NCBI GenBank assembly: GCA_036435485.1
Contig: CM071598.1
Location: forward strand, 121,894,148-121,958,147
Reading direction: 5' to 3'
From: Saposhnikovia divaricata
Lineage: Eukaryota; Streptophyta; Magnoliopsida; Apiales; Apiaceae
DNA length: 64,000 nucleotides
Shown here in pieces: positions 21,501-28,492 of this stretch. The translations under genes were made by a program, and so were the position numbers. Numbering within the stretch: position 1 is the first letter of the stretch; each line of letters starts with the position of its first letter. Under the pieces are notes generated by a model. The model did no database searches and had not been told where the DNA came from. It was given only the letters and a program-made list of their open reading frames with translations.

Positions 21501-21756
21501 CATGATAACCTCTGTCACAGATTTGACTCACACTTAGTAGATTATGTTTGAGTCCTGAGACTAGAGCTACAGTTTCAATGATGACATTTCCAAGATTGAT
21601 ATTGCCATATCCCAGAGTCCTTCCTATGTTGCCATCTCCATAAAAAACACTTGGGCCAGCTTTCTCCACAAATTCTGATAGCAGGGCTTTATTTCCAGTC
21701 ATGTGTCCTGAGCATCCACTGTCCAGAACAAGGATATTTTTCATGTTACCCTGCAA
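18505..21756 (-). CDS. Cop2 pol polyprotein: protease, integrase, RT, RNase H
   Basis: Intact open frame of about 1,083 codons. Counting from 21756: protease active site DSG at 12-14; HHCC zinc finger about 140-180; integrase catalytic Asp207, Asp270 and Glu306 (35 residues between the last two, as in retroviral-type integrases); acidic Ser-rich linker about 420-560; RT with YVDD at 769-772; RNase H with DRKSTSGSCQFLG, AEAEYIAAGS and the C-terminal TKHIDIRYHF. Copia order. The frame opens with TTG, not ATG; the first ATG is at 21744. It is in the same frame as gag but separated from it by TAG and TGA codons, so it needs splicing, readthrough or internal initiation. All catalytic residues I can check are present. 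Confidence 0.95.
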   Translation of the reverse strand: MQGNMKNILVLDSGCSGHMTGNKALLSEFVEKAGPSVFYGDGNIGRTLGYGNINLGNVIIETVALVSGLKHNLLSVSQICDRGYHVDFFEEHGEVVSKSTGKVVLKGYRHGNIYEAKLSTNSDGSAICLLSRASIEESWDWHKRLSHLNFNSINELVKKDLVRGLPKSVFTPDGLCDSCQKAKQRKTSFKSKTESSILEPYHLLHVDLFGPVNIMSIGKKRYALVIVDEYTRYTWVYFMHKKEETASILTEHVRQLDKGSKHTVKIIRSDNGTEFKNAVMEEFCKENGIKQEFSAPGTPQQNGVVERKNRTLIEAARTMLDEAKLPTYFWAEAVQAACFTQNATLINKHGKTPYEMVKNKKPNLKYFHVFGCKCFVLKTHPEQLSKFDLKADEGIFVGYPLSTKAFRVYNLRTKVVMESIHVSFDDKKITGLEDFDEHDQLRFENEEINADLQNSDTLSDSIVQSIPIDQTAAHVEGEQVNNEPQSSEETSATNDSLNSESNSSGGANNDFGSTSHHTQHNHELGESSRSDLPRQRIWSRAHPFEQIIGEPDTGVQTRRATQNECNFAGFLSQIEPKKIDEALDDPDWVTAMQEELNQFERQKVWKLVPRPKDKSIIGTRWVFRNKLDENGIVTRNKARLVAKGYSQEEGIDYDETYAPVARLEAIRMFLAFAAHSNFKVFQMDVKSAFLNGDLEEEVYVEQPPGFEDKDFEGFVYFLFKALYGLKQAPRTWYDTLSKFLLENGFTRGIIDKTLFHKKHKNDIILVQVYVDDIIFGSTNGLLCKRFAKLMQSKYEMSMMGELSFFLGLQVVQKPDGIFICQSKYIKDLLKKYGMEEATTAKTPMPTAVKLDQDKSGKSVDITKYRGMIGSLLYLTASRPDIMFATCLCARFQADPKESHLIAVKRIFRYLKGTPDLGIWYPKGTGFDLVGYTDSDFAGCKIDRKSTSGSCQFLGRRLVSWYSKKQHSVSTSTAEAEYIAAGSCCAQILWMRNQLQDYGLMLDKIPILCDNTSAIAIANNPVQHTRTKHIDIRYHFLREHVMNGTVVLYFVPTDQQIADIFTKPLDESTFSRLVGELGMLNLSN

Positions 21757-21775
21757 TCACAAAAACCACTAATGA
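21748..21775 (-). promoter_or_regulatory. Cop2 gag/pol junction: two stops and an acceptor-like signal
   Basis: After the last gag codon the minus strand reads TAG, four codons later TGA, then TTGCAG. CTAAT, a branch-point-like CTRAY, overlaps the gag end. A T-rich tract separates it from the AG (21752-21751). The pol frame begins exactly in phase 0 after this AG, as in Cop1 and Cop4. Confidence 0.5.
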
Positions 21776-24009
21776 TTAGTTTTAAGGACCCAGACTTGCT
21801 TGGATCCTTTGGCCTTATTAAGTCTGTTAGCTTTTGCAGCAGAAGTCTTATCAGAGTTTGTGCTAACATTCTTTTTATCAGAATTTATACATGTAGAATC
21901 AATCTTGAATTTATTCAAAGAGGGTTTAAGTTCATAATAATCATAATACAAATTATGATACTCTTTGCATGTATAAATAGAATGCCAAATACTGCCACAG
22001 TGAAAACAAGGATTCTGTGGCTTAAACCTAACCGAACCACTCTTAACTCCTGACTTAGGAGGTATAGAGTTTATATTTTTATTCTTCCTGCAAAAAGTAG
22101 CAAGATGGTTAGGATTTCCACAGTTGTGACATTTCTTCCTAGGAGCATTGGGAATAGGCATATAGTTATTGCTTTTACTGATGCCTACCTTTCCATTTCT
22201 ATTTTTCCTAGGTTCTTTTACCTTGTTCACTCTTTTTAACTCCTTCAGCTTATGTTTAAGCTGTTTCTGAGACATTAAACTAATATTTACTGATTTGACT
22301 TCATCCTGTTTTGGTTTGTCGGATTTTGGTACAAACCTCATGTGATTAAGTTTGGGTTTTGCAGCCTTTTCAGTAAATACAGGTTTAGAGGTCTCAGCTT
22401 CTATGTTGACAGTTTTCTTTTTATCAGTGTAACCTAGACCTTCTTTCCAACAATCATTCTCTATGATAATCTGAGTAGTTTTACCAGAGTTAGTCCAAGT
22501 TTTAATAATGTTTCTTTCTTTAACAAGTTCAGATTCAAGATAAGCATGCTTTTTCAATAATTCAGTTTTAATAATAATAGCATCATCTCTCTCTTTCTGA
22601 ATTGTTAACATTTGGACTAATTCTAATTCTAGATAATCATTTCTCTTTCTAAGGTCTAGACTTTCAGATTTTATTCTTTCATTTTCTAAAGTCTGATCTC
22701 TGTAGCTAACATGCAAGTTTTTAAGAAAGAGTCTTAACTCAGATATATCAGTAGTATCAAAAGCTAAAGTAGAGTGAGGTACCTTGGTCTCAGTAGCTTC
22801 AGAGATACTATCAGCATTTGCCATCAAGGCATAGTTCACCTCATCTTCAGAGTCTGAAGTGTCAGCCCAGTCCTTCTTCTTTGTGATGTAAGCTTGACTT
22901 TTATCAGCTTTGGCTTTCTTGCACTCAGGTGCAAAATGTCCTTTCTCACCACAATTATAGCATCTGATTTTGGACTTGTCCACTTTCCCAGACCTGCCTT
23001 CCTTTTCCTCAGCTTTTCTGAAATTCTTCTTTTCGAAGTTTGAATCTCTTCGTGTGAACTTCCTTCCCTTTCTGAAGTTCTTGTAAGCCATCTTCTTGAA
23101 GCTTTTTACCATCAGGGCTGCAAGTTGTATCATCTCCGCATCACTGCCATCATCATCAGGGTCCGTGAGATTGTCAGAGTTTGAGTCATCATCAGAGTTT
23201 GATGACTCAGTATCAGACTTTGTAATAAGAGCCTTTCCATTAGATTGACTCTTTTTCACAGCAACTTCTTTAGAAGCTTTCTCCTCAGCTTTAAGAGCAA
23301 TTGATTTGGACTTGCCTCCATGCCTCTTGCTTCTTTGTTCCATCTCAAGCTCATGGGTTTTGAGCATTCCATAGATTTCATCAAGAGACATGTCTTCCAG
23401 ATCATAATTGTCTCTGATGGTAGTGGCCTTTAAATCCCACTTCTCAGGAAGAGCCAACAAGAATTTCAGATTGGAGTCTTCAAGATCATACTCCTTATCT
23501 ACCAGTGACAAATCATTCAGCAATTTCAGGAATCTGTCATATAGATCTGTTAATGACTCATCAGACTTTGAGTCAAAGTGCTCGTACTCCTGTGTGAGTA
23601 TTGTTCTCCTATTTTTCTTGATGGCTTTGGTTCCTTGACATCTGACTTCCAAAGCATCCCAAATCTCTTTAGCAGTTTTGCATCCAATGACTCTGTTAGA
23701 CATAACATTGTCAAGAGTGCTATGTAACAAATGCCTTACCTTGGCATCTTTGCTAATAGAGGAGATATCTTCAGGAGTGTAGTCTTTCTTCTCCTTTGGA
23801 ATCGTTTTCTGTTCCTCCCCAACAACTACAACAGAAAGTTTGGTAGGCTTATGTGGACCATCATGGATTCTGTCTAAGTACTCTGGATCTGTAGCCTCCA
23901 GAAACATTTCCATCTTCACCTTCCATGTGGGATATTCTGATGCCCTGAGTATTGGAACTCTGATTGATTCATATCTGCTTGTTGTTGGAGTTTGTGTTTT
24001 CTCTGTCAT
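21769..24009 (-). CDS. Cop2 gag polyprotein
   Basis: 746 aa, intact. The N-terminal 240 residues match the copia-type gag/UBN2 domain (start LRASEYPTWKVKMEMFLEA; CKTAKEIWDALEVRC; LNDLSLVDKEYDLEDSNLKFLLALPEKW split over residues 100-190). A Ser/Asp-rich acidic stretch follows (about 265-290), then zinc knuckles: CYNCGEKGHFAPEC about 349, CHNCGNPNHLATFC about 626 and CFHCGSIWHSIYTC about 667, with a coiled coil between the first and second. Gag forms the particle and the knuckles bind RNA. Three knuckles is more than the single one usual in copia gags. The ATG at 24009 lies about 40 bases after the primer-binding site, with no ATG between. Confidence 0.94.
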   Translation of the reverse strand: MTEKTQTPTTSRYESIRVPILRASEYPTWKVKMEMFLEATDPEYLDRIHDGPHKPTKLSVVVVGEEQKTIPKEKKDYTPEDISSISKDAKVRHLLHSTLDNVMSNRVIGCKTAKEIWDALEVRCQGTKAIKKNRRTILTQEYEHFDSKSDESLTDLYDRFLKLLNDLSLVDKEYDLEDSNLKFLLALPEKWDLKATTIRDNYDLEDMSLDEIYGMLKTHELEMEQRSKRHGGKSKSIALKAEEKASKEVAVKKSQSNGKALITKSDTESSNSDDDSNSDNLTDPDDDGSDAEMIQLAALMVKSFKKMAYKNFRKGRKFTRRDSNFEKKNFRKAEEKEGRSGKVDKSKIRCYNCGEKGHFAPECKKAKADKSQAYITKKKDWADTSDSEDEVNYALMANADSISEATETKVPHSTLAFDTTDISELRLFLKNLHVSYRDQTLENERIKSESLDLRKRNDYLELELVQMLTIQKERDDAIIIKTELLKKHAYLESELVKERNIIKTWTNSGKTTQIIIENDCWKEGLGYTDKKKTVNIEAETSKPVFTEKAAKPKLNHMRFVPKSDKPKQDEVKSVNISLMSQKQLKHKLKELKRVNKVKEPRKNRNGKVGISKSNNYMPIPNAPRKKCHNCGNPNHLATFCRKNKNINSIPPKSGVKSGSVRFKPQNPCFHCGSIWHSIYTCKEYHNLYYDYYELKPSLNKFKIDSTCINSDKKNVSTNSDKTSAAKANRLNKAKGSKQVWVLKTNH

Positions 24010-24050
24010 GATTGTATAGCTTTTTGGATCTTAACTGTTGTATAATAACA

Positions 24051-24067
24051 GAGTGGCTCTGATACCA
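24051..24067 (-). promoter_or_regulatory. Cop2 primer-binding site (initiator Met tRNA)
   Basis: On the minus strand TGGTATCAGAGCCACTC follows the 5' LTR after two bases. This is the usual complement of the 3' end of plant initiator tRNA-Met. Confidence 0.92.
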
Positions 24068-24069
24068 AT

Positions 24070-25152
24070 TGTTAGGTCCGGAATAACGTAGAAGGGGGGT
24101 TGAATACGTTATTCAAAAAATATTTCGATTTTTTTTTGATGTGGATATGAGATAAAAAATACTGAATCGAAATAACACAACTGTTTGGGAAATATCTTTT
24201 AATAGATAAAACCCGGAGGTTTGCTACACAATTTAATCCTATGGATTAGCTACAAAATCAAACACTCTTAAGGATAGTTTAGGCACGAGGACCTTCTACC
24301 CGACACTTCCTGAAAGTGGGCTAAACCGACTTTCCTACTAGATGGACTTTCTAGCAGCTTACACAGAGAAGATATAAGAGAGAGAAGAGAGAGTTGTGTG
24401 TTGAGGTGTGTTTTGAAATGAAATACAACAGGCCTATTTATAGGTTACAGAAAGTTACTATGCTGCTAAATTTACGTAACTTATTACGTTTGCTAATCCT
24501 GCCTAACTTCTGAATTCAATTTTCAAACACACGTATTTTTCAAATTCAAAGTCTTAACTTTGAATTTTTTTATTCATGTGGGCCCCACATGTTTCCTACT
24601 TTATGAATAGTACTTTTGGGTACTATTCATGAATAGTAACTTCGGTGTGAATAGTGATTCCGGTTACTATTCACGTGAATAGTGATTTCGGTTACTATTC
24701 ATTTTCCTCTTTATTTTTGACATCCTTAAATATTCAGCTTCCGAAATAGAGGATATCAACACTGCTCTCAATCATATCTCTTTAACAGTTTTTCTGAGTT
24801 TAGATACTTCGATTCCTTTGTGAAGATGTTGACGCCTAGTGCAACTGGTCTGGTTCACAGACGACTAACATTCACTCGTGGTCTTCGTATCATGTCTTTA
24901 AGAATACTGCCAAGAATTGTGTAATCATTAAAACTTTATCACTGGAATCTTTTGGCCCTTCAACTGAATCATCTGTACATCTTATTTTGTCACTGAGGCT
25001 TGATCATTTTAATGAACTTCTTTCAATGACTTGATCCTTGTTGGTGCCTGTTCTTCAAATTTCACGATCCCTGTATAGAGTTTAATATTATTTATCTATT
25101 ATCCTAGTTGAGTTATATGTCCTCTATTACATATTACATTTTATGCTTTACA
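24070..25152 (-). repeat. Cop2 5' LTR with promoter
   Basis: It carries the promoter for the element. CTATAAATAG on the minus strand (24434-24443) is a good TATA box; about 30 bases downstream begins a CT-rich leader (24360-24420). The cluster of TGAATAGT/ACTATTCA inverted repeats (24604-24702) lies upstream of the TATA box, where enhancer elements of U3 would be. Confidence 0.93.
24604..24702. repeat. Inverted-repeat cluster in Cop2 LTR (second copy 14886-14984)
   Basis: Within 100 bases there are several TGAATAGT and several ACTATTCA octamers in alternating orientation, partly extended (GTGAATAGTGATT..CGGTTACTATTCAC). They can pair as successive or nested hairpins. Both LTRs keep it unchanged. 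Confidence 0.8.
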
Positions 25153-25481
25153 TGTTCTGTTACTGAATCTCTTGGAATTAATGTTGCTGATGTCAAAAAG
25201 GGGGAGATAAAGACAATTCAGAAACAACAACAGACTGGGGGAGATAAACAGACTGGGAACAGAACCAAGGGTGACAGAGTTGGTAAATTTCATCATGGAA
25301 GTGGTAAAGGAAAAGAAGCATCAAATAGTTGAATTCTTTATTCTAAGTACTAGATACATGTCTACATCTGAAGAAGGAGGTACTTAACTTTATGATCTTG
25401 AATTCATAAATTCTATTCTGGTTGTATTGTTATATGTTTTGACATCTAAAACTTAGATTTATGCTTCAGATTCTAAAGCAT

Positions 25482-25495
25482 AAATAGGGGGAGAT
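25482..25495 (+). promoter_or_regulatory. Cop1 polypurine tract
   Basis: AAATAGGGGGAGAT abuts the LTR start TGTTAGGAAT. It is the plus-strand primer site and is nearly identical to those of Cop2 and Cop3. Confidence 0.85.
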
Positions 25496-26251
25496 TGTTA
25501 GGAATAATTCATAAGTTGTGATGTTGAGAATAGAATTTTGCTAATACTTCTTGTATATCCTGATCTTATAAAGGATTTAGCACTTTGTATAGGATATATG
25601 TGTTAGACAGTAATTTGTAGAGTTTAGTCAGGAACAGTGCGTCAGAGACTACATTTCAGGAACTAAGAGCAGATCCTGATACAGCAAGTCAGATCCTGAT
25701 CAAATATTGATGGGATGATCAGATCCTGATGCAATGGGAAATCCTGATATCAGTCGTGTTACTGATGATGTCATTATGGATGCTACAGAAACTGGCAAGT
25801 GCTATAAAACAGGATCGTTGTTCTGAAAAACAAGCAAGAAGATATCGTGAAGGAAATGAATTCTCTATTGATGGAAACTATCAACTAGACGGCAGAACAT
25901 TGTCATAGATAGATTATAATTCTGTTATTAGTTGATAGGTAGCATTATAAATACTCTCTCTATATTATTGTAAAAAGAGCGGAATTGAGAATTATAGAGT
26001 GCATATCGTGTGAAGCTCTGTATAAGGTTTGTATTCGAGAGTTCGAAACAAACAGAGAGAGAGAGAGAGATTTGTACTGTCAGCAGCTGCTAAAGGTATT
26101 GTACACCTTTGGTAGAGTTTGTATTTGATTTATTTTAATACAAACAAAGTTTGATTCATTCGTTGTTCTTGTTCATCTAATCAAGCAAAAATCAGACACG
26201 ATTATATAACTTGTATTCAACCCCCCCTTCTACAAGTTATTCGAGTTAACA
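25496..26251 (+). repeat. Cop1 3' LTR, 756 bp
   Basis: It starts TGTTAGGAAT and ends GAGTTAACA; Cop3 coding follows at once. It contains several copies of AGATCCTGAT (25673-25760), a GA microsatellite (26056-26070) and a poly(C)-rich 3' end (26220-26230). Confidence 0.9.
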
Positions 26252-27813
26252 AATCTATTACTGATCTAAGAGCTGAAGTTGTTGCAAGAGACATGAATAT
26301 GCAGAGAGATAATCAACTGAAGTTTCAGACCTTTTCTAAAGCTCAAAAAACTCTGTTTCAAAGGCTAGGTCAAGTTGAACAGAATCAGACTGTCTTGTCT
26401 GGTAAGATTGATTCCATTGCTACCTCTTTGGAGCTGATTGCATCTATATTGATTCCTGATGATGTCAAAAAGGGGGAGAGAGTTGCTAAGTCTAAATGCA
26501 GGCAATCTCAAACTCTGACTAAAAAGGATGATACTGAAGATGGAGGAGTAAATGACAAAGGCAAGAGATTAAGAGCTGATCAAAATCTAAATCTGAGATC
26601 TGGCAAGTCTTCTAAATCAAAGTCTGATGGAATATACACTGATACTCAGGGTACTTCAAAAACCAGGAGTTTGTTATTCACTGAAAATCCACAGACTGAT
26701 GAAGAATTTGCTGCTAGATTGTTTCTGGAAGAAAATGAAGAAGGAGTTACCATTGAAGATATTCAAGCTGAAGAAAAGAATCTACAAGAAGAACATCAGA
26801 AAGCTTTGAAGTCTGGAAAATTCAAGAAGCAAGAAAAAGCTCATAGGCCTGTTCTTAAAGGCATTGTTATTAAGGAAAATGTTGGTGCTGATCAAAGGTC
26901 ACAAGTGTCTAGGAAACCAACAGAAGCAGAGGCTAAACAGAAGCTGAAAGGCATTGTTGAAGAAGGGAAGGTTTCAAAGAAAGTGAATACAACCTCTGTT
27001 GCTACACAAGTTGTACTGAAACCTTTGTCTACCCAGATGCAAACGGTTTTTGGAAAACCAACACTTCATGATCCAACTCTGATGACTGGTGGTACTACTG
27101 ATTTTCTACATGGAAGAGCCTTAATGGGTAAGCTAGGAAGAGATAAAGCTGGCTTGGGCTCACATAGAGAAAATAGGATGAATACTGGTCTTAGAGATCC
27201 TTCATCACTAGCTGTTCCAGGTCTTGGTGTTACACAGGAGAGTTTAGATATACTGGAATCAGTGCAGTTGATTCATCAGAAGAGTTTAGAGAAGGATTTT
27301 CTTCTGTACTTCTTGGCTGATGGGACTGTGTACAAAATTGGTGAGAATGATCTTGATTTGAAGCTATGGGAGGAATTAGAATATGTTCTATATATCATCA
27401 AAGTGAAAAATCGAAGGACTCAGCTAGCTGCAAATGTGCTAAGAAAGAAGATGCTGCATAATTTGGCAGTTAGAGGTATAAAATACAACAGTCAGTATGT
27501 CCCAAAGTACAGAGATTATCATGGGAATATTGTTAAGATTAAGAAGAATAGTGCTAAAATAAAGATAGATCTGGGTATAACACTTCTTGATTTTAACTCA
27601 GAGTCAGAGAAAGCACAATTCGTCAGACTGGGTAATGAAATGAGAAGAAACAAAATCTATTCTCTGAGATCTGCTATCTACCAAACTGGTGAAGATGATC
27701 CTAAGCTGAAGGAGATCAAGGAAGTTATGAAGACAGAACTTGAAAATGCAGAAAGAAGATTACTTATAGACTATCTCAGATCAACACCGTATGTTGATGA
27801 AATTAAGGAATAA
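26252..27813 (+). CDS. Cop3 ORF3, C-terminal 520 codons (5' end cut off by Cop1)
   Basis: Continuous open frame from the Cop1 junction to TAA at 27811-27813; the ATG at 26293 is internal, not a real start. Order: coiled coil (26300-26450, KIDSIATSLELI), the PDDVKKGER motif shared with Cop1 and Cop5, Lys/Glu-rich low complexity, then a compact C-terminal domain (about 27240-27800) with DFLLYFLADGTVYKIGEND, WEELEYVLYII, YVPKYRD and LENAERRLLIDYLRSTP. That domain is strongly conserved in Cop5 (61076-61645) but has no counterpart in Cop1 or Cop2 that I can see. Function unknown. Confidence 0.8.
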
Positions 27814-27966
27814 AGCTCTGTAAGAATTTTCTTGTTTTTTTTAGATTTTGTTAAATAGAAGTTTAAACTCTGTTTGTATATTAAACACTGTATTTGTTTA
27901 TTTGTTTTGACATCATCAATTATTGTAAACTTGTGCATTTTTGCTAATGAACAAGTTGGGGGAGAT

Positions 27967-28492
27967 TGTTAGATATAATTGATGTGAATAATAATCAGTG
28001 TTTAAGTGTTACAGTGAAATATCAAAGTTTAGCTGGAAGCAGTCAGAGTTTAGTTAAACGCTGACAGATGGAAGCTCGACAGAGTTTGTTAAACTCTGTC
28101 TGGAGGAAGCGTCTACTGGTCAACAGTGTTTGAAGAATTATTGAAGATAATTATGGAAGCAATATCTTTGAAGATTGGATAGCTGTCAAAGAGATTGAGT
28201 TGACAAAGGAGACGTGTAGCAAGCGTAATTGATATCAATTGTATAGATAATTTATAGGAGTATCAATTATCGATTGTATAGCAGCTGTATATCTTATAAA
28301 TACAGTTAGGTTAACCCTAGAAGGGTATCGTGCAATGCAATATTATTCATTGTAACCTAAGCAGCTCTCTGTGATATTTTACATCACTGAGAGAGGAGTT
28401 ATTAATTCCAAACAATTTTTAATTGTTTAAACGTGTGTTTTATTGTTAATCTCTCATACAATCTTGATTATAATTGTGTATTCGGCCTAACA
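27967..28492 (+). repeat. Cop3 3' LTR, 526 bp
   Basis: It starts TGTTAGATATAATTG after a purine tract (AAGTTGGGGGAGAT) and ends TTCGGCCTAACA. It contains the perfect palindrome GACAGAGTTT-GTT-AAACTCTGTC at 28078-28100. The reverse-complement relative is 60364-60920. Confidence 0.9.

Larger units (their letters stand above)
14352..25152 (-). mobile_element. Cop2: complete, young Ty1/copia element
   Basis: Both LTRs are 1083 bp (14352-15434 and 24070-25152) and are flanked by TGTTC at 14347-14351 and 25153-25157. Reading on the minus strand: 5' LTR, primer-binding site, gag (746 aa), pol (about 1,080 aa), spacer, ORF3 (about 701 aa), polypurine tract, 3' LTR. No internal stop or frameshift breaks any of the three genes. 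By eye the LTRs differ at three positions (near 14548, 14763 and 14988 of the left copy), so insertion was recent. It interrupts Cop1 ORF3 and is the best candidate here for an autonomous element. Confidence 0.96.
7692..25332 (+). pseudogene. Cop1 ORF3, about 1,110 codons, interrupted by two elements
   Basis: The coding runs 7692-9670, 13168-14351 and 25158-25332. The frame is continuous once the solo LTR and Cop2 (each with one 5-bp duplication) are removed. The start is ATG at 7692 (AAAATGGCA, the same context as Cop2 ORF3). The N-terminal core (residues about 100-260) aligns by eye with Cop2 ORF3: WSFFF, an INFG-x-I-x-L stretch and an hYxRFhQLhhNxF signature. Then come Lys/Ser-rich low complexity, a coiled coil (14230-14350) and a C-terminal DVKKGE motif shared with Cop3 and Cop5. 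Lesions: a one-base loss near 8812, a frameshift near 9478-9513, TAG at 13465-13467 and TGA at 14050-14052. Function is unknown; 'env-like' is a positional label only, and no signal peptide or transmembrane segment is evident. Confidence 0.75.
1..26251 (+). mobile_element. Cop1: Ty1/copia element with third ORF, 5' LTR outside window, heavily nested
   Basis: The order seen is gag (1-2838), pol (2856-6149), a 1.5-kb spacer, ORF3 (7692-25332, interrupted), a polypurine tract and a 3' LTR (25496-26251). This matches the SIRE/Maximus-type layout of plant copia elements, which carry extra coding sequence after pol. Three later insertions lie inside it: 792-2490 (A-tailed retroposon), 9671-13167 (gypsy solo LTR) and 14352-25152 (Cop2). 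It is itself inserted in the Cop3 third ORF, because Cop3-type coding resumes at 26252 directly after the LTR end. The right duplication should be AATCT (26252-26256); the left copy is outside the window. Many stops and frameshifts make it non-autonomous. Confidence 0.9.
26252..28492 (+). mobile_element. Cop3: 3' end of a Ty1/copia element
   Basis: The C-terminal part of an ORF3 (to 27813), a 150-bp UTR, a polypurine tract (27950-27966) and a 3' LTR (27967-28492) remain on this side. The rest of Cop3 must lie left of the window, beyond Cop1, which split it. Same family as Cop5, by ORF3 and by LTR. The right-hand duplication would be TAATG (28493-28497). Confidence 0.88.
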
